A stretch of DNA of 34,621 nucleotides from Smittium culicis (lineage: Eukaryota > Kickxellomycota > Harpellomycetes > Harpellales > Legeriomycetaceae), in the NCBI GenBank assembly GCA_001970855.1, contig LSSN01000276.1:25450-60070 (forward strand), in the 5' to 3' direction. Both the position numbers and the translations under genes were made by a program. The number at the start of each line of letters is the position of its first letter. Position 1 is the stretch's first letter. Under the pieces are notes generated by a model that had not been told where the DNA came from, did no database searches, and worked only from the letters and a program-made list of their open reading frames with translations. Of this stretch, positions 21,913 through 32,364 are shown piece by piece.

Positions 21913-24900
21913 GGTATTTTTGTCTCTGCACTTACAAAACTCTATTCGTAAAAGAATTTTTCGATGTTTTAATTAAAAAAATGATTTAAAACTACAAAAT
22001 CTTATGAGTTTATAAATGAAAATTATAAAAAACAAAGAATTTTGCTTGAATAAAGCACTAGATTTCTTAATTGCTTGAAAATAATAGACTTGTGGATATA
22101 AATTTAAAATTCTAAGGGAATTTCGCTGTTTGATTTTGCATTTGCGAACTTATATATGTTTTTTAATCTAAAACGTAATTAAGAATTCTGTACTAGAATG
22201 CAACCTAAACTGCCAAATATAGACCCTGGGAATACATCTGCTCATACCATAAAGTAAAATCCATAATAGTCAATTTTACTAAAAACAGAGAAAACTCGAA
22301 ACTGGCTATAACGATAATAACAAGTTTCGTTATCTGATTCTGCAATTTATGATGCGATTCGATTAAAATTAACCTATTTTTAAAATAACAAATCTACTCT
22401 GTTATCAAACATCAAATAATGCTCTTTCTAATTCCATTACTGAGCTTTTATATTCAAGAGAAATCCGATTGTTACTGAGTTAGTAATTAAATTTGGGGTA
22501 TCGCATGACCAATCTCCATCTCTGTGGAACATCAAATAATTCCATCTAATTCTACTACTTAACGCAAAATATGCATTTTGATAATATAAAAAATTTACAT
22601 TCCAGCAACTAAATATCCTATATCGTAACAATACAGAGATCAGCCTTATTATAAACATATTCTACATACTATAATGGCCAAGATCGTTTTTTAGTATAAC
22701 ATTTTCCTGAAAAATTGATTATTTTTTAATTAATTAGATATCTTTAAAATATAAAAATATTCCATGTGGAATTATAATATGCATTATGCAAGCTAGTTTT
22801 TATTCAAATTTTAAAAAAATGACAATTATGAGCAAATATCCATTTATCATAATGATTTATATTAAAACTCTGTAATGCGCCACAGCTTGTGTCTAAATGT
22901 AATCATAATTCTTCACTATTATATTGATCTGATTATACTAGTTGATTAAGCAATAAGCAGATAGTATAGCTTTTATCAAGAAACAATCTCCATAGTATAA
23001 ATATTGCTTTTGATCTAATCGATAAAAATCAACATTTTTCACACTTAGAATATAAACTAGAAAACAAATTGGGATTAAAAATGTTCCAAAATTTAAAGGT
23101 ATGGTAACTTTGCTTACCTGATTATGCAGAACATACTAACATATTAGAAAAAAAATTTTCTAGAAATGTCTAATTATAAAATTTTAAATATCTGAGGTTT
23201 ATAATTTGGTAACTACGTTTACAATTACTGAAAAATAGCATTTGATAGCATTTTGAAAGGATTTAAGAAATCATTTATTTCAAAAATAATAACTGCAATG
23301 ATGATAATGATAATAGTATATACCAAATTATTTAATTTCATATCAAGTCAAAGCTAATAATTTAAGTATCAGCATACATAATTTAAAATAAAAAATAAAA
23401 AATAAATAATAGATATTTATAGTAAGATTATTAATGTTTTACATACAATAAAGAATTTGATAAATCCTGGAGAAATCAAAATGGATTTCAATTCTATAAA
23501 TATTTCAAAAAAAAAAAATTTAAAGCGATAAATAATAATTTAATTATATAACTATATGAATAATTTATTTTATGCTTTTTTAAAAATAGCTTTTTATTTT
23601 ATCATTTATAGGAAATTTTTTCTATTATACTGTGATATTTTCTCGTGAAATATTTCTCGAATTCACTGCCAACAAGCATATAAAAAAAGTAAAACTCCGA
23701 TTATTTATAAAAAAAAAGTGAATAATTATAATTATAACAACTGATAAATAAATTGGAAAATGGCACTACGATATTTTCTTGGCTAGAAATATAAAAAAAA
23801 GGTCATTAGCCGTATGATTCTACATCAAAATATCATTTTTATTAAATATGCTGAAAGCAAAGAAAATTTTGCTTTATCGAAGCTCTTTATGCTTATATTA
23901 AAGCACTACTAGAGTATGAATAAGCTTTTGCTGCTTTATTGAAAAATGCGACTATAAAAAAATTTTTTGATCCTAAACAGAAAAAAAATAACTTTTAAAA
24001 CAAGGAATTGAGTTGACGAGGGAGGTTTTTAGTATTTAAGCTATAATTCTAATTTTTATTAGTCAATTAGAGTAGAATTGGATGTCATAGTAATCAAGAA
24101 AAATAAGAAAATTACTACGCAATCAATAAGATTTGAATGAAATTATCATTGTAACGGAAGACTAAAATGTATTATTACTATTTATCTCTTTATAATATTT
24201 ATATGCGAGATTATTATGAGGAGCAGAGCTTATTCTATTGAAAATGCTTTATGTGTTGAATTCACTTCTTAAAAATAGTGTTCAAATGGAAATTCTATCT
24301 AATGAATTATCCGATCTAAAAAATGGCTTTATTGAATTTGCATTAGAAAATAAAATACAAAGAAAAAAATGATCCTATCCTCAAAAGAACTTTTTCAACA
24401 AATGTGCAAAATATTATTCTTGGTTTAAATCTACATGTAAAGGCCAGAGCATTTTACAATGGCTATATTACGTCAGTAAAATACGAGTGTAATAAGCATA
24501 CTTACATAACTCTTTATTTTTACCCTTTCTTGTCCGACACTCTAGAAAAGAATTAATTTATTGATTCGCTTATGATTTATTAGCAGGGTAATTATTTGCT
24601 GTATTATTACTATAAACCAATAATTCTTATGGCCTCTGAAATATAGTTTTTTAAATGTGCACTGTTGGCTATATTTGGTAGCCCAAAAATAGTGCACCGC
24701 CCAATAAGGGATTAATCTTTCTATTCTTGAACGGTTGGAAATTTTGATAATTTTGTTTAATTAGGAGTTATTGTTGGCTGGAGGAGACAGCATTCGCCAT
24801 CTTTAATTATACGATTGCAATAATTAGCAGATAGTTACAAAATTAGTATGCAGTTACTATTATTAGCAGATTGCTTTATAAACAGACCGAAATTATAAAA

Positions 24901-25992
24901 AAAAGTTTTTTTTGACATGGCTTGGTTTAAAATGGTTAAATTTGTCCTTATTCTATTTCTGACATTACGTTGCATAAAATTTCTTAAAAATTATTATCCA
25001 ATAATTAAAAAGTGATAATATTCAAGCAATTTAGTAAAAGGTACAAAGAAATATCCTTTATGTTCGGCCAATAATGAATTCTCATTAAAAATTATCAACC
25101 CAATAAACTGAACATAATCATAGGGTTATTTTTCACAGAACCTCTTACTTATACTTGATTGATTTACTTTGAAAAGAGGTGAAGTATTTTTGAATATTAA
25201 ATACAAAACTATTTAATGGTCAACCAGAGTATATTTTCGTTATTAGTTTTGGAAGCTATTAATTTAACTATTTTTGGCTTTTTTGGCACCATTTCATTTA
25301 TCTCTATATTATTGGAAATAGCATGAACAGTGAATCGTCATTTGTTGGGCTGTTCAATTATCGAGCTTGAAATATATCTTGAAAAGAATCACAAGCGAAA
25401 TAGACAATTCAAACCCCCAAATATGGGCAATTGACGGGTTTTTAGTGGGCTTATACACCAATTACAGCAAAAAACAAAAGTTGCATCCATTGTTTTATAG
25501 CGGAAATCACGCGCATGCTCTGAAATAAAGACAATCCCCAACTAACAGCGCTCCATTCCATCCCCCCACGAAAAAAAAAAGCAAAAAGATATAAGATATA
25601 AGATATAGAAATCCACCAAACTTGGCTAAATCCAACTCTCTTTTGAGAAAAAGTTCCTTATAGCCTTTTCTGTGTTCTATTTTAGCTTATTATCACCTTT
25701 AAGAATTTATTTCAGAACTTACTCTGTCGAAGATAGCCTTTAGACCTGTATTCTTTCCACGTAAGTTTCACAATAAAAAGTACTCTAATAATCCTCCGAA
25801 TATTCTATACTTTTCTCATATGTGTTTATTTGCTTTGTCTTCAATAGTATCAGAGTTTACCTGAACTTAATACATCATCAGACATCTTTTTCAATTATCA
25901 GCAAATCGAATTCAACATATTACCTAAATACAAATACTCTCTTTTTGTACCGCAAAAGAATCAAGCACAAATAAGTTTTCAAACTTCTCATT
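21913..25992. other. 4-kb gene-poor region
   Basis: A+T-rich DNA upstream of the thioesterase gene (left) and of the CCCH protein gene (right). A 73-codon minus-strand ORF (22437-22658) is not credible. A ~34-bp motif (AACATCAAATAAT, then TCTAATTC.A.TACT) appears at 22409 and again at 22528. Around 24560-24640 the sequence (TTCGCTTATGATTTATTAGC ... ATTATTTGCTGT ... ACCAATAA) resembles 14585-14645. At 24201 there is a possible further end of the inverted-repeat family. The last ~250 bp contain C+T-rich leader-like sequence for the next gene. Confidence 0.45.
24201..24240. repeat. Possible left end of a sixth inverted-repeat element
   Basis: ATATGCGAGATTATTATGAG continues GAGCAGAGCTTATTCTATTG. 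This lines up with the family left end, closest to copy 4 (ATATGGGAGACTATATCGAG, then GAGCTGAACTATTC). I could not find a convincing right arm. Confidence 0.35.
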
Positions 25993-26391
25993 ATGGCCCA
26001 GACTAATATAAAAGTTAAAGAAGAAAGCGTTAAAATAGAAAATGCTAACCAAGAGCAAAATATTAAAGATGAAATTTCCTCTCTAGTTAAAGAAATTTCT
26101 TCGCTGTATTTATACAATATAAACGATAAAGGAAAAACTAATGACTATAAAAAATACATAAAACTTACCCAACTGGAAACATATAAAGGTGTTTCTGATT
26201 TAAGCGGAAAATTAGCCAATTTTAGCCAGGATAAAAATATCTTATGCTCAGCTACAACAAGAAGAAATAAGGGATGCAGAAACTATCGCTGTTATGGCGA
26301 CAAATGCAGAATTCATATGGATGATAAAGATGTAATTTTTTATCAATTAAAAAAAGAATTAGCCAAGCCTCACGTGGTTGTTGTAAATTAA
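25993..26391 (+). CDS. Small CCCH zinc-motif protein of unknown function
   Basis: A single-exon ORF of 132 residues, starting at the ATG in CATTATGGCC after a C+T-rich leader. Residues 1-45 are charged and likely helical. They include IKVKEESVKIE, which looks like a sumoylation consensus (V-K-E-E), and a heptad-like segment DEISSLVKEISSLYLY. Residues 85-108 carry four evenly placed ligands, C85-x9-C95-x9-C105-x2-H108, in the context CSATTRRNKGC...CRIH, plus an extra C100. The pattern C-x-A-T-T-(R/K)...C...C-x2-H recurs in small zinc-binding proteins of phages and eukaryotes and usually indicates a compact zinc finger. I do not recognise an orthologue, and the biological role is unknown. Its neighbour RAD21, on the same strand, starts 925 bp downstream and there is no sign of co-transcription. 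Confidence 0.7.
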   Translation: MAQTNIKVKEESVKIENANQEQNIKDEISSLVKEISSLYLYNINDKGKTNDYKKYIKLTQLETYKGVSDLSGKLANFSQDKNILCSATTRRNKGCRNYRCYGDKCRIHMDDKDVIFYQLKKELAKPHVVVVN

Positions 26392-27315
26392 GTTGCTAGT
26401 CTTTCTATTTAGTTTTTATTATCTATAATCAGCTTTTATACAGTCTATTGAACATCCATCACTTCTTGTTACCCTTAATTTGTACTTTTTTTTCGTGTAT
26501 TCTAAACAAATTTATTATATACCTATTAATATCAAATTAGCTAAAAATAAATACTCACCCTGAAGACAAGAAATAAAATGTCATTTAGTAGCAATAAACT
26601 CTCTCATTATCCTCCAACTCATCATTATATTTACTTTATGAATTGAATATTTAAACACACTAATTGAGGTTTTATGCCTGTAATATCTATTTGGTGTAGT
26701 TACAATGTTTTTGGAAAAATGCACATTTTTTAAACATTAATCCAACAGTTCAAACCCTCTAATCTAAATCACGATAATAAAACAAAAATCATTATAGTTT
26801 TAGTTTTGTGCATTTATGTTTAATATATGTTTTAATTTACTAAGCTTTGTCAATGTCGTCTTTATGCTCTTATAAATTTTGTCCTCTATGGTTATTGGCT
26901 GTGCTTCTTTAACTGGCATTTTCTTTTTTATCACTCATCCCTATTTCTATTGGACAACACTGTTTTGACAATAAAGTCTATTACTCTGTAAAATAAATAA
27001 ACATATAAACAGATTTGTTGTTAATTTTTCCTTGCAGCTAATTAAATGCTCTCGTTTATCCATTTTTAAACATTTTCTTGACACGAAAAAGTACATTAAA
27101 AGATCCATTTATATCTCACTGCTAAACTTGAAAAAATTAAAAATAAAATAAAAATAAGGCAGCATTAGTTATCAGTTTGATTTTAGACCATATATATTAA
27201 CTTAATTACAATATCTATAGCTACATAGCGATAACAATCAATATTTTATCACTACGCTTTTACTCAACTGACCCCAACTAAAGATACACTTACGACTAAA
27301 CAAAAATCGTTCCAA
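26392..27315. other. Intergenic region upstream of RAD21
   Basis: 924 bp of A+T-rich DNA containing the 3' UTR of the small zinc protein gene and the presumed RAD21 promoter. I looked for the ACGCGT cell-cycle box typical of yeast RAD21/MCD1 promoters and did not see it. Confidence 0.5.
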
Positions 27316-29472
27316 ATGTTCTATTCGGACGCTGTACTATTGCAAAATGGTCCTTTATCCAAAGTGTGGCTAGCCGCTAACTGGGAAAGGAAAATGAACA
27401 AAGCCCAATTCATCCAAGCCAGTATAGTCAACTCCGTAGGTAAGTATAGCTATATTAAATCTTATTCTAATAAATACTCAGCCTTATACACTGAAGTTTT
27501 AGTTTATAATTTTCACCCCCCCCCCATCCCAACACGCACAAAATAATTAAATGTAAAATAATAAAATCTATTTCCGGTAGGTGCTATGATTAGCAGCAAT
27601 CAACCGCCTTTAGCTTTAAGATTATCTGGCCAGCTATTGCTTGGTGTCTCAAAGATATACTCGAAGAAAGCAAAATATCTCATGGAAGACTGCTCAGAAG
27701 CCTTACTAAAAATTAAAATGGCTTTTAGATCTGGTGTCGTCGATATCCTTGAAGCAACTATTGCCCAAAGAAACGCAATCACTTTGCCCGATACAATATC
27801 TGAATTTGAAATGCAGCTCCCAACAAAGCTATTTTCCAGCTACTCTTTCATGCTCGAAAACGATTCAGTCCTTGGCGATGCCTCAAGCCACCTTGCTGGT
27901 CAAAGCTCCATTTTCGACAACAGAGCCCGTGACAGGTTCGCTAACCACATGAGCGCTTTACACGACATCACACTTCCCGAAGAATCTATGATTGCAAGAC
28001 ATAACATCAACGACCAAAACTACGCCGACCAATTGCTAGGAAGAGACGATGAATTTCGTTTGGATTTAGGCGATGACTGGCTAAATAACAACGACAACCG
28101 AATTCGCATTGGCGATGATAGCGCTATGGACATCGAAGTCGCAAGAAGAGAATCCAATATCCCTTTCAACGAGCCAAGTATTTTCGACTCTGTTTCAAGA
28201 TTTGAAATGGGCGACAAAAGCATCCTTGCTGGCCCCAACTCCTTTATCGGCGAAGGCCTAGGAATGGACGGCATATCTATGGCCGCTGACGTCTCTGCCA
28301 TTGCTGGCTCCTCCAATATTGGCGATGCTTCAGGCATCTTGGGCGCTGGCGAAGGTTTAAGGTTCGAAGATAGATTAAACCAAATAGGAGGCTCAAATTT
28401 GGATGACTTTGCTTGGGAACAAGCTGAAGCCGAAGTTTTAGACCCGAATATGGCCAACGCCACTGATCCAAACGCTGATGCTGCTACTAAAAAGCGAAAA
28501 CGCTTTGCTGGCGTTGATCTCTTTGACGACATCACCAACTACCCCCTCTCAAAACTCAAACAAAATTACAAAGATCCCACCAGTATGCTCTCCATCCCAA
28601 AGTACTTGGACTCCAACTCTGCTCCTACCTCTAACTCTGGAACCGCCGCCATTTCATTCGTCAATAAAATTTTCGATTTTCCAACTGAAATTAAAGGCCT
28701 CTTTGCAACCACTTTAATGAACCCTACTGATTACTTAATCACAAACTTGAACGACACTCGTTTTTCTATCGATGCTTCTCTAGAGTCTAACCAAGTCGCT
28801 CCCGATAGCTCCAACCTCCACCTTGAAGGTGCCTTCGAATTTGGCCTTGACAATGATCTCAATTTATCGCTAGATAACGACAATTTCGCTTTCGGCGACC
28901 CCGATTCATTCGCAAACTTAGATCCTGCCGCCGCCGGCGATTTCGCCAACGCTAGCAATAGCTACTTCATGAACTATGGTATTGTCCAAACCCCAAACGG
29001 CCCAAAACGAATAACTACTGCTGATATAAGCTTTGGAAACACCGATTTCGATCTCCAACTAAAAAGTATTATGGACAGCACCGATACAAGTATGATTACA
29101 AGCACCGACCGCGTGCCACTGTTCAAAGGAACTGAAGTTGACCCCAGCAATGGTAACGCCCTTTACGACGAAAACGCAGACATAATTTCGCGATCTGCAA
29201 ATTCCCGCCTGTCGCTGGACCAGCAATCGCTAAGCAAATCTACTCACGACGCAATCGGCATCTTATCTGCCCAAATCGCCCAGCCAAAATCGAAAAAGGC
29301 CAGCAAAAAACCCATCTCCTTCAACGCAACCGTCGAAACAGCTCCTAAATCCGACGTCGTTAAACTCTTCTTCGAAGTCCTCGTCCTCAAAACAAAAAAC
29401 TACATCGATGTCCAGCAACAAGACACTAACGATATCAGCATCACTCCCCTTGACAAGTTTTTCCAACTTTAA
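27316..29472 (+). CDS. RAD21: Cohesin kleisin subunit Rad21/Scc1, two exons
   Basis: Exons 27316-27439 and 27581-29472 join to 671 residues across a 141-nt intron (donor GTAAGT). Rad21 closes the Smc1-Smc3 ring in the nucleus and is cut by separase at anaphase. The N-terminal kleisin domain begins MFYSDAVLLQNGPLSKVWLA. The splice gives SIVNSVGAMISSNQPPLALR, then LRLSGQLLLGVSKIYSKKA and LMEDCSEALLKIKMAF. These are near-universal in Rad21/Scc1 and include the Smc3-binding helices. D225-I-E-V-A-R-R231 matches the separase consensus (yeast SLEVGRR type). The Asp/Asn-rich middle repeats DDWLNN, LGMDGISMAA and similar segments. The C-terminal winged helix, which binds Smc1, ends VKLFFEVLVLKTKNYIDVQQ and PLDKFF. 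Preference for Rad21 over meiotic Rec8 rests on these termini. The coding region is clearly richer in G+C than its flanks. Confidence 0.95.
27440..27580 (+). other. RAD21 intron with a C10 tract
   Basis: A 141-nt intron with GTAAGTATAG donor and CCGGTAG acceptor, sitting in the conserved SVG/AM junction of the kleisin domain. It contains a run of ten C at 27516-27525, very unusual in this A+T-rich window. Confidence 0.85.
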
Positions 29473-29885
29473 AAATTTTATTTATATGTATTTTGGCCGA
29501 TTTGCTTCAGTGGCCATCCACCCTCAACTCCCACAAGCTACTCTATATTCATCACCTAAAAAACTACTGCTGAACACCTCGGCTTTACTTTGTTTCTTTC
29601 TTGTATCTTTTTTAATGATATTTTTACTGCGCTAGTCGCTATTATTTTTTTATTTAGCGTACATAAAGATAAGGGAAAAGTATCATTATTGTCCAACTAC
29701 TTATGAGCCTGTTCTTTCCCTTATTTTTTTTTTTTTTAACCCTACTTACTCTTACGTCTTTGCTGTACTAATTTTTTGTTTTATATATTTTATCTCTCTA
29801 TAAATAAAATCCATTAATAAAAAAAAATAAAGTAAAATAAAAATTATTATTTTTTGAAGGCACCTGCTAATAAAAGATATTCTTC
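29473..29885. other. Convergent 3' region between RAD21 and Dia2/Pof3-like gene
   Basis: 413 bp that should hold both 3' UTRs. A T-rich stretch lies near 29725-29738, and AATAAA-like words occur near 29803 and 29827. No other gene is seen. Confidence 0.5.
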
Positions 29886-32364
29886 CTAATTGAAAAAAAA
29901 CCGGATTTCGACGCTCAATGGCTGCAGCATTTCCCTGATCGAATTCACGACTTCAAGTGATATCTGGTTACACTTATTCAGCGAAATCAGTTTCAGCCTG
30001 GGGTACTGCGCGCTGCTATAATTGCGATGCACTTTGAAACTCTCGGTCTTTTTTGGCGCAGTTTTCGCCCCGTCACTGCTTCTTTTGTTCGCTGGTTGCA
30101 AAACAATGCACTTGCACATGCTCTTCGATGGGCTTATCAAGCTGTTGCAGTCGTAACACTTGGGCGAAATTTCGACAATTTTGGCTACAAGTTTGGCTAT
30201 GCCTGAATCGCCTACGCTTGTTCCGTCCAATATCAGCGTCTCCAGGCTTCTTGTCACCATAGAAACCATCTCGCTCGCCACTACAGTGTCGCAATTCGTA
30301 TACGAAAAGTCGATGTACGATAAAGCATTGAACTTTTTTGACATTCGAATTAGATCTTCTACCGAAAAGCCCAAACAGCCAGATATATTCAAGGTATTTA
30401 ATTGCGCCATTTCCAAACTTAACAAATGATAAACAGACTCAGAATCTAGCTTGTTTGCCCATGATACGTCTAAAACTTTTAAATTTTGTGACGCCGAAAT
30501 TAGCGATATGAACGCTCTATTGTCTAATTTTGAAGAAAAACCACAAGAAAATACACACCACTCAGGAATAATCAATTCATTGCTTTCGCTATTTTGAAAG
30601 TTTGAAAAAATAGGAGTGTATATATCAAAATGGCCATCTAAACATATATGCTTTATGTTTGGGAAAAGAGAAAAATTGATTTTGTAGTTTCTATATGAAT
30701 TGGGAACTGCCTTAGATAGAGGGATGTATGATCCAGGGAAGAAAAGCTTCCTTCTCATTGAATTCCAAGATATGGATAACGTAGAAAGTTTTTTAAACGA
30801 ATTTACTAATCTTGACTCAGGAGTACAAATCAGAATAAAACTCTCTAGCTGATCGTTAATGAATAAATTCTCGAGATTTGGGAAAAAACTATCTGGTGGG
30901 TTTAAATTGAATTGTGAAATGATCGATAGCCAGTCGACATTTGAGCAACAGGATAAGTCTAGGCTACTGATTTGAGTACAATTTTTGGCGATTTCTATAA
31001 CCATTTTAGACGTCAATATAGGATTGTATGAAATACATAAACTTGTTAGGTGGTTGGTTTGGGCCAAACTTGAAACTAAAGGAGATAATAAAGGAGGTAT
31101 TAATGGAGGTTTTAAACAACTTAATGATATTTTTTGAAGCCTAGGCCTAGACCTTGATAGAATTTCAGTGAAAAGTTTTTTGGTAACGTTTCTAGCGTCA
31201 GGAATCGATATAGAAAGAAGCTGCTCGCGAGAATTTGCTATTCCTCTTAATATTAGCTTTTCTGATATAGGATGAGATCTACTGGAAATCTTTTTGTTGC
31301 TGTACAACCTTCCTTGATCGAATAAAATAGAACAGTTATGACTACAGTTCGAATTAGACTTAATACAAGTACTATTCCCAAATTCAGAAATTTTTTTATC
31401 AAGTAATCGGCTATTAGATCTACTATATAAATTTTCAAAGTGATTGAATGGTTCATAAGAAGATTTTTTTGAGTAGTCAAGGTTTCTCCAAAGTAGTTTA
31501 TTGCTATCAATATAAGTTTTCCAGAGTGTGCAAACACTAGAAATTCTATATACGGCCTTAAGGCTAAGATAGCTAATGATGATGTCAAATATTTCACATG
31601 GCAAGTATAAAAGCGGATCAATTCTCTATAAAAAAAATAAACAAAATTATTCAGCATTAGCTATTAATCTATTTAAAAAAATGGGAAATATAAAATACCT
31701 TATTATTATTATTATTTTTATTTGTTTTATTATTTTTTGAAGCAAGCGCATCTTGCATTTCAATTAAATTCTATTTTTAAGTTTTTTGATTAGATAGTAT
31801 TCTCGAATGATAAATTAGATTTATTGTGAATATTTTAAAGTTGTTTAAAAAAGCAAGATTACTTTATATTTTGCATCTGATTTATTACTATTATTGATTC
31901 CAGAACGTAAAACAGAAATCGCATTTATGGGCTTTTTTAGCAGTAAGAGAGCTTTTGCAGAAAGAAGATACGTCTGTGTATTATATTTTTTTAAATATTT
32001 TTAAATTAATAAATTAAAGTTTTGCCAAAAATATGTGTTCAAAAAAAATAAACATTACCATAGATGATTTTGGATTCATAAATAAAGCTTTTTGTGAGTC
32101 TTTTAAAGCATCTTCGTACTTGCCTAAATTAAGTAATGAAATAGCTCTACTCTCGTATAGTTTGTGAGCTTCAGCAGATTTTTTACAAGTTTCAATCGCC
32201 TTAACTCCAAGAACATGAAAAAAAAATTTTTTATTTAATGAAATTTATTTAGATATACTAGAATCTATAGGTACCTTTGTAAATATTTTGGAAGCTTCTT
32301 GGAATTTTTTAGTTTTCAAGCTTCGCATTCCTGCCAAATATAACTCCTCGATCTTGCTTTCCAT
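29886..32364 (-). CDS. POF3: Dia2/Pof3-like F-box protein: TPR, F-box, leucine-rich repeats; five exons
   Basis: Exons (minus strand) 32364-32275, 32199-32059, 31973-31863, 31770-31699 and 31625-29886 give 717 residues. All four introns (75, 85, 92 and 73 nt) are phase 0 and GT...AG. Proteins of this type are SCF ubiquitin-ligase adaptors that unload the CMG helicase and help genome stability (budding yeast Dia2, 732 residues; fission yeast Pof3). Exons 1-4 encode TPR helices: ELYLAGMRSLKTKKFQEASK, AISLLNLGKYEDALKDSQKA and ALLLLKKPINAISVLRSGIN. An Asn-rich linker precedes the F-box at ~145-185 (YLPCEIFDIIISYL, VCTLWKTYI, LWRNLD). At least six LRRs follow (for example LTSLCISYNPILTSKM, LKVLDVSWANKLDSES, LNTLNISGCLGFSVEDL, LETLILDGTSVGDSGIAKL). 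An inserted loop at 628-644 holds C-x2-C-x10-C-x-C. The first acceptor is AAG and the least certain join. Confidence 0.9.
31699..31714 (-). repeat. AAT trinucleotide repeat coding for asparagine
   Basis: Consecutive AAT codons at the end of exon 4 of the F-box gene encode an Asn run just before the donor splice site. They form the linker between TPR and F-box. Slippage would change linker length without a frameshift. Confidence 0.65.

Noticed and set aside
22437..22658. 73-codon minus-strand ORF in the gene desert
   Set aside because: Low-complexity hydrophobic composition, no recognisable motif, no splice partner, and it overlaps short repeats. Likely chance.
23085..23130. U1 snRNA 5' end (CTTACCTG match)
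   Set aside because: Only a seven- or eight-base match, with no following U1 stem-loops or Sm site.
28020..28538. 172-codon minus-strand ORF within RAD21
   Set aside because: Antisense shadow of the RAD21 exon, whose sense reading has clear kleisin ends.
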